Source of the DNA: Bacillota bacterium
GTDB taxonomy: Bacteria > Bacillota > Clostridia > Christensenellales > UMGS416
Length of the DNA: 64,000 nucleotides
Reading direction: 5' to 3'
Assembly (NCBI GenBank): GCA_023410875.1
Contig: JAEYPH010000080.1
Span: 10,455-74,454, forward strand
Both the position numbers and the translations under genes were made by a program. Under the pieces are notes generated by a model, which saw only the letters and a program-made list of their open reading frames with translations, was not told where the DNA came from and did no database searches. The first letter of the stretch is position 1; every line of letters starts with the position of its first letter. Shown here one piece after another: positions 26,601 through 35,800 of this stretch.

Positions 26601-28313
26601 TCACTCATTATGGAAATTGCTTACTAGGTGCAGATTTGATTGGTAGCTTGGTACTGGTTTCCAATCGTCCAGTGGAAAAAAAATAAAAGCTGCGTCACTC
26701 ACATCCTTCATGTTAGCGGCCTGTACTTCGTTATTCCATTTCTCATGGTTACTTTTCATTGAAAACCCCCTTGCTGCAATCCTTCGGGGCAAGGTTACTA
26801 ATATTATACTATTTAGCATTGCAGCAACTGAAGATGTAGCATCAATAATGATCTCGCCGATAACTTTTTTTTCCCTGTAATGTTTAATATCGTACAATTC
26901 ACATACCCATATAAAACGGGGAAAGGGAGTCGTTAGGTATATTAGGTTGATACCATCTTCTTTGCCAAATTCATTTATTCGAAAACTACGAAAAGACCGT
27001 GAGGATGCCAAATACAACCGTACTATCAATGGATTATCTTTACTCCCTATGTTAATAAAGGAATCCTGGTCTCCAAAGGTGGTGCGGTAAGCGTCAGCAA
27101 GTTCAAAATGGGATTCGGTAATAATCTCTGTACTTATCGCAAAAGCTTCCCTGGCTTCAAGAAACATTCGTTTATATAGTGGTACAGCAAGACAAGTAAT
27201 ATAAGCATTGTTAAATGAGTAACTATCTGTGTGGAAAAGATTACTACCATGAATTTCGAAACTATAACTTGAATATGGAATTTGATTGTCATCCATGACA
27301 ATATAATCCATACAAGAATTTGCAGTATCAGCAATATAAAAACGATCTTGGTTAGCTCCATCTTTCTCAAATCCTGAGTCAGTAGGTGATAGACTATATA
27401 ATGAACTCAGCATTTTTTGTTCATCTTGAATGCCATGACCTATACATAGAATTGAATGAACATCGCGAGCACCCTTACGGAGACCAATAGCCACAGGGAT
27501 AGCTGACTCGACATAATAATGAAGAATTCGCTTCATGTCGAAATCTGAGATATTATTACTTTCGGCTAAATATAGGCGGGGATAGAACCCAAACTCAGAC
27601 AGTACTTTTGTTATTAGGGAATAAGACATACCATGTGAAGGTAATGTTCTCTCATACGAGTTTTCCTGAGAAATTTTGTAAATATCACTAGGTAAAGCAA
27701 ATCTATAGTCCGCATATCCATTGCTGTAATAATCCATGATATTTAAAACGGTAACTTGAGCGCAAGTTAAAGTTTCACCATCCTGCATAGTGTATGGAAA
27801 TGCATTAACATATAGATTTATACCATGAAAAAGAACATTATATCGCAAGGTGCGCACAAAAATCTGCTGTGCAATGGTTGGTTCAAATAGATACTTAGGG
27901 CTTAACAGCGTTCGTCCAATTGCTCCGCATTGTAAGGGCTTGATTACTATGCAACCAATAAAATTCCTTTGTAAAGTACTAGAGTCCCAGTTGTTTACAG
28001 ACTCAAATTGATTCCCATCAAATAAAAACACACGTGAACAGTACCGACTATGCTCAAAATGCTTACTAGCAAAATGATGATAATAACAATCCCTATAAAC
28101 CCGATCTATATAGAATTCCTGTAGCACTAGCGTAATACAAGGAGTGACATTTAATATTCGCAGTAATAGATTTCTAAGCAGTAAAGATGATTCATCAGGT
28201 TCTCTATCCTGACTAATCAAATCTCGTAATTGAGGAAGAAGCCACCATATTGCAAAATCTAAAGAATCACTATCATCTCGATGGAGGATTAAAGTATTAT
28301 CTCTATTAGCCAT
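26601..28313 (-). CDS. Putative papain-like/C39-like cysteine peptidase, unknown family
   Basis: A 570-residue protein that I do not recognise by name. A cysteine-peptidase fold is suggested by Gln177 and Cys184 in QDGETLTCAQ, a candidate catalytic His286 in RDVHSILCIGHG and Asp329 in RFYIADTAN, in the order and spacing seen in C39/papain-like enzymes. The N-terminal ~170 residues carry conserved-looking patches rich in aromatic and basic residues (YRDCYYHHFASKHF) and FIGCIVIKPL. No signal peptide or membrane helix is present, so it is cytoplasmic. It begins 12 bases after the 208-residue gene. Base composition is far more AT-rich than the surroundings, which suggests transfer. Confidence 0.6.
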   Translation of the reverse strand: MANRDNTLILHRDDSDSLDFAIWWLLPQLRDLISQDREPDESSLLLRNLLLRILNVTPCITLVLQEFYIDRVYRDCYYHHFASKHFEHSRYCSRVFLFDGNQFESVNNWDSSTLQRNFIGCIVIKPLQCGAIGRTLLSPKYLFEPTIAQQIFVRTLRYNVLFHGINLYVNAFPYTMQDGETLTCAQVTVLNIMDYYSNGYADYRFALPSDIYKISQENSYERTLPSHGMSYSLITKVLSEFGFYPRLYLAESNNISDFDMKRILHYYVESAIPVAIGLRKGARDVHSILCIGHGIQDEQKMLSSLYSLSPTDSGFEKDGANQDRFYIADTANSCMDYIVMDDNQIPYSSYSFEIHGSNLFHTDSYSFNNAYITCLAVPLYKRMFLEAREAFAISTEIITESHFELADAYRTTFGDQDSFINIGSKDNPLIVRLYLASSRSFRSFRINEFGKEDGINLIYLTTPFPRFIWVCELYDIKHYREKKVIGEIIIDATSSVAAMLNSIILVTLPRRIAARGFSMKSNHEKWNNEVQAANMKDVSDAAFIFFPLDDWKPVPSYQSNLHLVSNFHNE

Positions 28314-28325
28314 TTAAATACCTTT

Positions 28326-28952
28326 TCACATTATATGATATTTACCATTTAGCGAACGTATTGCTTTCTTATCAATTAGATTCTTTATTTCTTTGTCAAA
28401 ATCAGCTTGTCTCATTATACATGAATTTTCGTGAAGCCAATCGCAGGTAAAAACCCCAATATTACCACAAACCCTTTCAGAATCTGTATGGGGAAATAAA
28501 TCATGACTGGATATTTCTACCGAAGAATTGTTATTTGTAACTTCCACCGCACGTAAGAAAATACAACGAGACCCCGACTTAAAAAGATTTATTCTTGATG
28601 CTACTTCGGCAAGCTCAGCAAGGCGTATGCTACCAATAAGATAATCACTCCTTGCAAAGCTTATAGCAGTCATAACTAAACATAAAAAAATCTTTAACAA
28701 GGGTAAGTCATCCTTTTTTAAAGTAAAAGATAGCTTCCCGTTTAAAAAACCTGCAGTAAATTGTGTGCTATCACCTAAAAACCAATCGCTAATCGTAATA
28801 CCTTGATTATCCCCTTGGACACCATACCACCACGAAAAAATCTTAATTAAGATTTCCTTTTCCTCATCATCACGGAAAGTGAATGCCCAATCATTCTGCA
28901 AAATATCAGGTATTGCACTTGGCATGGCGGAATAAATCAACTTATTACACAT
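28326..28952 (-). CDS. Unknown protein, first gene of the AT-rich island operon
   Basis: A 208-residue soluble protein with no family I recognise. The middle (residues ~75-130) is hydrophobic-helical (LKIFLCLVMTAISFARSDYLIGSIRLAELAEVASR). The C-terminus, ADFDKEIKNLIDKKAIRSLNGKYHIM, looks like the last helix and wing of a winged-helix domain, so DNA or partner binding is possible. It is 12 bases upstream of the putative cysteine peptidase gene and has its own promoter at 28990-29016. Codon use is strongly AT-biased, like its partner. Confidence 0.6.
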   Translation of the reverse strand: MCNKLIYSAMPSAIPDILQNDWAFTFRDDEEKEILIKIFSWWYGVQGDNQGITISDWFLGDSTQFTAGFLNGKLSFTLKKDDLPLLKIFLCLVMTAISFARSDYLIGSIRLAELAEVASRINLFKSGSRCIFLRAVEVTNNNSSVEISSHDLFPHTDSERVCGNIGVFTCDWLHENSCIMRQADFDKEIKNLIDKKAIRSLNGKYHIM

Positions 28953-28989
28953 TTAGCGCTCCACTAGGAAGTTTTATTCCAATAGAATT

Positions 28990-29016
28990 ATTATATCATA
29001 AAAATTGAAACTGCAA
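28990..29016 (-). promoter_or_regulatory. Promoter of the AT-rich island operon
   Basis: Reading leftward, TTGCAG (29016-29011) and TATAAT (28995-28990) with a 15-bp spacer lie 38 bases before the ATG at 28952; GTGGAG serves as ribosome site. The rest of the 363-bp gap to 29315 is AT-rich with nothing recognisable apart from the terminator at 29263. Confidence 0.6.
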
Positions 29017-29262
29017 TACTATTTATCTAAAAGTCATAGCATATTATTGGTCAAATAATGACGTTGGGATGCAGGTTATAGTTCTACGTCTTGTAACATG
29101 ACACTAGAGTGTTTGAAGATCCGTTTTACTTTGTTGCTAAACGAGAATTGATATTTGTGTTATAAGAGGGTGAAAGTCCTTTTGGGAGTACGTGTTATAG
29201 ACGCTATAAAATGACCATTTTGCAGGTAGTTATTGTAGATTACCTTAATTAGCCTTGCCAGG

Positions 29263-29297
29263 AAAAAACACCGCCCGAACTTCATCGGACGGTGTTT
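29263..29297 (-). terminator. Terminator of the acetyl-CoA pathway operon end
   Basis: AAACACCG..CGGTGTTT hairpin with six T on the minus strand, 19 bases after the activator gene stop. It is the intact partner of the duplicated hairpin at 25934. Confidence 0.85.
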
Positions 29298-29315
29298 ACA
29301 CATCAAGCGGCCTTA

Positions 29316-31199
29316 TCACCTCCCTACACTCGGAAACAACCTCTCATCCGTATGCGGCAAAAACAGCGCCCCGGTATATGCATCCATATATTCCGGCTCG
29401 GCACTCAAATCCAGATAGGTAATCCTGGACGCCGCGGCGGCCTCCCGCTGGCGGTGCTTCTCGCTTACCAGCGTGCAATAAGCCCCCAGCACCGACGAAT
29501 TGCCTATGAAGTGCAGCTTCTCCGCCTCCACATCCGGCAGCAGCCCGATGGTCACCGACCGCCGCACGTCCAGGTAGCGCCCGAAGCCGCCGGCGATCAG
29601 GATGCGCGACAGGTCTGAGAACTCCAGGCTGACCTTGCCCAGCAGCACCTGGCACGCTGAGAAGATGGCCCCCTTGGCGCGTATCACGTTGTCGATGTCG
29701 GTCTCGCTGATGTAAAGGGCGTTGCCGGTGCCGCTGTGTTCGGCGTCGCACAGCTCATAGTGCGCCACCTTGCCGGGCAGTATCGCCGCGCACGAGCGGC
29801 TGCGGTCCAGCTTGCCGGCGGCGTCCATCCAGCCGGTCTCAAAGAGGCTCGCGATCAGGCCGATCATGCCCGAGCCGCAGATACCCAGCGGCGAACCCCC
29901 GCCAATGACCGACACCTGCGGCAGGCCGGTGGCCGCGTCCACATCCACCCATTCGATGGCCCCAAGGCTTGCCCGCATGCCGCAATCGATGCCGCCGCCC
30001 TCAAAGGCCGGCCCGGCGCTGCACGCGCAGCCCAGCAGAAAGTCGCCGTTGCCCAGCACGATCTCGCCGTTGGTGCCGATGTCGATGAACAGGCAGATTT
30101 CCTCCGAGTCCGTGGAGAGCGATGTGCACAGCAAGCCGGAGGTGATGTCCCCGCCCACATAGCTGCCCACCGCCGGGGCCAGGCGCACCGGCGCTTCTGA
30201 GTGGATGTGGATGCCGACCTCGCCGGCGCGGTACAGCGGGGGCGTGAACACAGCGCTGACGTAGGGCTCCAGGCGGATGTATTCCGGCACGATGCCCAGC
30301 AGCAGGTGCGTCATCGTCGTGTTGCCGGCCATGGAGGCCGCGACGATGTCCTGCGGCGCGATGCCCTGCTCCTGGGCCAGCGCCGCCACCAGGCCGTTGA
30401 TCGTGCCCAGCACCTTGTCGCGCAGCTCCTGCAGGCGCTCCGGCCGCCGGGCGTAGTTGATGCGGCTGATGACGTCCAGCCCGCAGGCGATCTGGGCGTT
30501 GTAGTCGGTGCGGGCGCGCAGGATAGCGCCGGTGGAAAGGTCCACCAGTTGCGCGGCCACCGTCGTGGTGCCGATGTCCACGGCGATGCCATACCATTTA
30601 CCGGCCTGAGCGCGCACGTCCACGGCGCTTATGGCGTCGCCGTCGCGCCAATAGAGTAGCTCCACGGCGCCGTCGCGCTCCCGCAGCTCCATGGGCAGGC
30701 GGCGCAGCGCCGAGAGCGGCACGCGCAGTTCCGTGCCGCCCAGGGCGTCCAGCGCCGCGCGGCTCAGCCGGTCATAGTCCGAAAGGCCGTCGCCTAGCTC
30801 GCCCGGGGGCACCCGCAGCACAGCTGATTGCACCAGCGGCTGCAGGTCCGCGTCGGCGGGCAGCAGCGCCGCGTCCACCAGTGCGCGGTCCTCGTCGATG
30901 TTCGTAAAGCTGCCCTGCTCCTGGGAGAGCTCCGCGCCGGTGCGGATCGTGGCGTCGCCATCCACCTTGGCCCGGCAGATCAGCACATAGCCCTCATCCA
31001 GCAGGTCTCGGGGCAGCACGCCGTTGTCGGCAAAGGCCGCATGTCCGGCGGTCACCTGCACCAGGCAGCGCCCGCACACGCCCTTGCCGCCGCAGGGCAC
31101 TTCCACGGTCAAGCCCGCCTTGCGGGCGGCGTCCAGCAGTTCTGAGCCTTGCGGCACTTCCACGGTTCGGTTGGAGGGGAGGAAGGTGATGGTTGGCAT
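29316..31199 (-). CDS. RamA/ASKHA-type corrinoid protein reductive activator
   Basis: The 627-residue protein has an N-terminal 2Fe-2S ferredoxin domain (residues 1-~95; VPCGGKGVCGRCLVQV) and a C-terminal ASKHA ATPase (DUF4445 type; AVDIGTTTVAAQLVDL, MAGNTTMTHLLLG, FIDIGTNGEIVLG, GICGSGMIGLI, AGGFGRYLDVRRSVTIGLLPD). Such proteins use ATP to drive reduction of Co(II) corrinoid proteins back to Co(I). As last gene of the operon it would reactivate the AcsC/AcsD corrinoid iron-sulfur protein. ATG 31199 gives the normal ferredoxin N-terminus; the frame upstream runs into a repeat. A broken copy of its 3' end lies at 26000. Confidence 0.93.
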   Translation of the reverse strand: MPTITFLPSNRTVEVPQGSELLDAARKAGLTVEVPCGGKGVCGRCLVQVTAGHAAFADNGVLPRDLLDEGYVLICRAKVDGDATIRTGAELSQEQGSFTNIDEDRALVDAALLPADADLQPLVQSAVLRVPPGELGDGLSDYDRLSRAALDALGGTELRVPLSALRRLPMELRERDGAVELLYWRDGDAISAVDVRAQAGKWYGIAVDIGTTTVAAQLVDLSTGAILRARTDYNAQIACGLDVISRINYARRPERLQELRDKVLGTINGLVAALAQEQGIAPQDIVAASMAGNTTMTHLLLGIVPEYIRLEPYVSAVFTPPLYRAGEVGIHIHSEAPVRLAPAVGSYVGGDITSGLLCTSLSTDSEEICLFIDIGTNGEIVLGNGDFLLGCACSAGPAFEGGGIDCGMRASLGAIEWVDVDAATGLPQVSVIGGGSPLGICGSGMIGLIASLFETGWMDAAGKLDRSRSCAAILPGKVAHYELCDAEHSGTGNALYISETDIDNVIRAKGAIFSACQVLLGKVSLEFSDLSRILIAGGFGRYLDVRRSVTIGLLPDVEAEKLHFIGNSSVLGAYCTLVSEKHRQREAAAASRITYLDLSAEPEYMDAYTGALFLPHTDERLFPSVGR

Positions 31200-31256
31200 T
31201 TCTCGTATTCCTTCTAACTGGGTTTGGTATGAAGATGCAGTCATCTGCCGCCCAAA

Positions 31257-31343
31257 CCCCTCACCCGCACCCTCCCCCAAAGGGGGAGGGACTATTTTGT
31301 ATAATTACCCCTCCCCCTCCGGGGGAGGGGTTGGGGGTGAGGG
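31257..31343. repeat. MITE-like palindromic repeat
   Basis: Inverted ends CCCCTCACCC / GGGGGTGAGGG enclose two further G/C hairpins (CCCTCCCCC/GGGGGAGGG) around an AT core containing TATAATTA. It lies between acsC and the activator gene and may attenuate transcription inside the operon. Confidence 0.6.
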
Positions 31344-31429
31344 CTTGCGGAGGCAGGGTTCGGGCGAGGGATTGCAGGGGAGAGTGAGGGTTTCATTGGA
31401 CAGACCTTGGTTTATTGAGTTAACCCATT

Positions 31430-31459
31430 AAAAAAGGAAGGGCGGGCCATCGCCCGCCC
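31430..31459 (-). terminator. Terminator-like hairpin after acsC
   Basis: GGGCGGGC-catc-GCCCGCCC followed on the minus strand by TTCCTTTTTT. It could end or attenuate the transcript before the activator gene. Confidence 0.8.
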
Positions 31460-31472
31460 CTCTTATTCTACA

Positions 31473-32801
31473 CTATAGAACCGTTTTAATGAACTGCTCC
31501 AGGTCCGCGGCCTCCTGCGGGCCCACGAGCACCTGCCAGCCAGGCAAGCCGTCCTCCAGCTCGCCGCTGATCTGCGACACATAGCCGGGGATCACGATGC
31601 GCTTGCGGGTCAGGCGTTCCTCCAGGCCGCTCTCCTTGATGAACTTGGCGATGGACGCACCGGAGAATTTGCCGGCGGCCCAGGCCGTCAGCACCGAGAA
31701 GCCCTCGCACTCGGGGATGGCCAGGTAGCAGCTGATGCCGGCGTTTTCCAGCTCGCCGCTGACGATAAAGTACGTAAGCGAAAAGTTGGTCGTGCAGAAC
31801 ACCGGCGATTCGGGGCCGGGCTCGCCGATCTCATACACCTTGGGCTCCACCTGTATGGGCTTCTGCGGGTCGGTGTAGATGTTCAGCCGCAGCGTCATCA
31901 GACTCACGAGCTGTGCCGGGTCAAAGCTCGGCAGAATCAGCAGGCCGCCGTACTTGTCGATCTCGCCCACGGCCTCCACGGTGTCGCTCAAGGAGTCGCC
32001 GGTGTCGATGAAGCGCAGGGACGGATAGCCCAGCGCCTTGACGCTGTCCTTGAGGGCGGCGCGGCGGGCGATCGTGTTGATCTGATAGGCCTCGGCGGAG
32101 GATTCGGCGTCAAACTGCAACAGCAGGTTCGTGAAGCCCTCGCCCTTCAGGCGCTCACTGAGCGCCACGATGCCGTCCAGCGAACCGGCGGTCAGGGCCA
32201 GCACCAGGCCGTTTTCCTCGGCGGCCTTCTTCGCGGCGTCAATGTTGTCTTCGGTGACGCCGGAGAGCACGCTGCCGGTTCCCTTGAGGGCCACGGCGGC
32301 GGCCAGCATGGCGTCGGGCTGGGCCCGCACGATGACCGGCAGGCCGGTCTTTTCGAAGACCTTGGTGGCCTGGGCGGCATAACCGGCGGCGTCGGCGACG
32401 CGCTGCGTCAGCGCCACGGCGTTCACGGTCAGCGTCTCGCCCACGCGCTCCAGCCGGTAGGCCGTGATGGCCTCCAGCAAGCGCTCGAAGTCGGCGCTGT
32501 CGTCGTAAAGGTTCACGGCGATCAGCGTCTGGTGCACAAAGGTCTTTTCATGACGGTAGAGCACGGTCTCCGCGCCCAGCTTGGCGGCCTTGTCGCCCAC
32601 GCCGATCGTGATCTCCTTGACCGGCGGTTCGCTGTCGGCGCCCAGGATGGCCTTGGCCTCCTCGGAGGCGTAGGGGCATTCGCTTAAGGTCGCCTTCTTG
32701 GCGGCCAGCTTCATCGCGAAGGCCAGGCACGTGTTGCTGCCGCATTCCTTGCAGTTGGTCTTGGGCAGCAGCTTCTGTATTTGTAATCCGTTGAGTGCCA
32801 C
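31473..32801 (-). CDS. acsC: Corrinoid iron-sulfur protein large subunit (AcsC/CdhE)
   Basis: The 442-residue gamma subunit carries an N-terminal [4Fe-4S] motif, TNCKECGSNTCLAFAMKLA followed by CPY (residues ~16-43), then a TIM barrel and a C-terminal cobamide-binding region (residues ~320-440) with FCTTNFSLTYFIVSGE. With the small subunit it forms the corrinoid iron-sulfur protein that carries the methyl group to acetyl-CoA synthase. It starts 12 bases after the AcsB-AcsD fusion gene, so all methyl-handling parts are cotranscribed. Length is normal for the family. Confidence 0.94.
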   Translation of the reverse strand: MALNGLQIQKLLPKTNCKECGSNTCLAFAMKLAAKKATLSECPYASEEAKAILGADSEPPVKEITIGVGDKAAKLGAETVLYRHEKTFVHQTLIAVNLYDDSADFERLLEAITAYRLERVGETLTVNAVALTQRVADAAGYAAQATKVFEKTGLPVIVRAQPDAMLAAAVALKGTGSVLSGVTEDNIDAAKKAAEENGLVLALTAGSLDGIVALSERLKGEGFTNLLLQFDAESSAEAYQINTIARRAALKDSVKALGYPSLRFIDTGDSLSDTVEAVGEIDKYGGLLILPSFDPAQLVSLMTLRLNIYTDPQKPIQVEPKVYEIGEPGPESPVFCTTNFSLTYFIVSGELENAGISCYLAIPECEGFSVLTAWAAGKFSGASIAKFIKESGLEERLTRKRIVIPGYVSQISGELEDGLPGWQVLVGPQEAADLEQFIKTVL

Positions 32802-32813
32802 TTTCGTTCCCTC

Positions 32814-35800
32814 CTACTTGGCCTTGCCGTCCAGCAGATTGAAGATCGTCTTCTTGGCAGCCATGGCGGCCTGCGGGTGATACATAACCAGCACGTCCGC
32901 GCCGGCGTGCAGCAGGCTTACCGCGGTGGAAAGCTCCCACGCGGCGGCGCGGCGTTCCAGATCGCCCCACAGCGGGTAGGCCGACGAGGGAGCCTTGAAC
33001 TCCTTCATCTTGGCGCACTCGAAGCCGGGGTTCACCAGCATCGGGGCGCACAGCATCTTGTCGCCGCCCAGGCCGGTGGAGCGGATGCGTTCCATGACCG
33101 AGTACGTGTACTCGATGCCGTAGCCGATGGCGCCGGTCATCGGGTCCATGACGATCTTGTCGGCGGGCAGGTTCATGTTCGTCAGCAGGATGTTGAGCTG
33201 CTTGCCGATGTTCACATCGATGGGGCTCTGGGCCACCAGCGTGTGCCCGTAGGCCAGCGCCGCGCCGGCGATGGTGCGGTAGTTGTCCTGCTCCACCCAG
33301 TTGAGCAGCAGGTTTTCGCCCGCGCAGCCCTGGGCCACGGCCTTCATGATCTCGTTGTTCTTGTCGAAGTGGCTGTGGCCGGTCACGATCAGCGGCACGT
33401 CCACGGCCTTCAGGATCGCCTTGACCATGTCCACGGCATCCTGGGCGCTGCGGTTGCCGCGCTCGGGGTGGGTCGCATCCAGGCGCACGGAGATCAGGTC
33501 CGCGCCGTATTGCTCCACACAGGCGCGTGCCATGGCCGCCGGGTCGCCCAGCAGGCTGCCATAGATGTCGCGCAGAATCTGCGGGTATTTCTCGCCGACG
33601 GTGTCGAACACTTCCATGGCTACAAGCGGGCGGTTGGGCATCTCGCCTTCCCACAGGTGGAAGGGCATGCACGTGTGCCCGCCGATGCTGTAGGTGCGGC
33701 CGCGGGTGCCGCCCTCGGCGGCGGTGGCGCCCAGCTTCACGGTCCACACGGCGTTCTCGGCCTTCTCGCGGCGCACCGCCACCTTCTGTATCGCTGCGAT
33801 CTTCTCAGAGGCCGGCTTGGCGGCAGGCTTGGCTGGGGCGGTCGCAACGGGCTCTCCGATTGAAACTCCGTTCGATCCGGCCGAAGGCATAAATGAAGGC
33901 GAAGCCTTCCCGAGGAACTGCTGGCTCAGCACGTCGATGATGGAGCCCACGATCTGTTGGGTCAGGCTGGCGCGCACTTCGTCGGCGATTTGTTTCTTGA
34001 GCGCTTCCAGGTCCACCGCGGACACGGCAGGGGCCGCGGCGGGCTCGGCCGTGGTAGCCTTGTTGGGTTCGGCCGAAGGCGCAGGAACCGGCGAAGCCGG
34101 CTTGCTCTGTCCGGACGAAGGCGAAGGGGCAGCCGAAGCCTGGCCAGCGCGAGCAGTTTCTGCTTCACTCGGTTGGGCGTAGATGGACATGTCGTCCATG
34201 GCCAGCGCCGGGTGGTTCACCTTCTCCATGAAGGCGCGCACATCGCCGGCGGCGGTGGCGACGGTCTCGTCGGCAATCTTGTCCATCAGGTCCGGCGCGC
34301 CCTGCTCGCCGAAGCGACGCAGCAGGTCAGCGCCCAGCTGGTCCTTCAATTCCTTTGGCATCCACACGATGCGCTTGAAGCCGCCGTCGGAGGCCAGGAA
34401 CTTGCGGGAGGTCAGGAACACCTTGCCGCAGCCGATGAAGCCCGGCGTCTGCTGGCCGCCGCCCACGGAGCCCGCCAGCGTGGAGAACGTCATGCCGCTG
34501 GGCGTCTCGCCCATGAACTCGCGGTTGACGATCATGACGCCATTGCACTCCGGCACATAGGCCACGATGGCCTCAAAGCAGCCGCAGGACGTCATCGGGC
34601 GGTCCATGATCGAATAGGCGGCGAAGGCCTCGATGGTCTTGTGGGAGTTTACGTAGACGTAGTCGTTGATGCCGGCCCAGATGCCCTTGACCGGGTCCAG
34701 GCATTCGCCCTTCTTGAGCGGCTGGTTGGGGCCGGTCTCGTCGATCTCATAGGCGGCCTTGCCGTCCAGCCAGTTGTAGGCGCCGCACAGGCCCAGGCGC
34801 TCGGGGGTGATCACGCACACGTGGTTGGGCGCGAAGCTCTGGCACAGCAGGCAGCTGTAGAACGTGTCCACCGATTCGTCGGTCATGGCCTCCAGGCGGC
34901 GGTTGCGCTCGTCGTAGATCTTGCGGGCGACCTTCAGGCGGTTCTCCACCTCTTCGCGGTCGGTGACCAGCGTGACCTTGACCTTGTCGACGATGGCCGG
35001 ATAGTCGGCCAGGAACTTGGCGTGGATGATCTCGCCGTAGTGCCTGAGACGCAGGCCCTTGGCAAAGCCGTCCTTGCTGACGCGGGTCCAGATGATGTCG
35101 CGCTGGCCCATGTGCCAGATTCCCTCGGCGCCGTTGACCATGTGGTGGATCTGGCGCTCCAGTATGGGCTCGAAGTCCGGCTGCATCTTGCGGCCGGCCA
35201 CCTCCACCCAGATGCCCAGCGGCAGCACGGTGCCGGGCTTCACGGTGTCGATGTCCGGGCCGATCAGCTCGATCTCGCCGTCGTTGATGGCCGAGGTGTC
35301 CACGGACGTCACGAACTCAAAGGCCGGGGACTTGTTACCGCCGAACTCGGCGTGCACGTTTTCCTTGCGGATGCGCTCGCCCTCGAAGGCCGCGCCGTAG
35401 GCCACCGGTACCGGGACGTTTACGACCTTGATCTTGCAGCCGCGCACTTCCAGCGCCCGCTCCACCATCTGCTCGTAGGGCACGTTGGCAACGACATGCT
35501 CGTAGGTGCAAATGCCCGAGGGCAGTATCTCGGGGATGTCGGTGTCGGCGATGACCGGGAAGCCGTAGTTGATGGCGCCGGCGGCGGCGGCGTATTTGTC
35601 CGCGTTGACTTCTCCGAAGGCCAGCACGAAGGCGAAGATGCGGTTCTTGTTGTATTTCAGGTTGTTTTCAAAGTCGCCGGGCTTGACGCCGCCGAAGGAC
35701 AGAGCCGCGCGGTTGGCAAAGCCCAGCGCGTAGATCAGGCTGGACACATCCGGCCCGAAGGGCACCAGGCGGGTCTCCCAGCCCAGCTGCACGCCTTCCT

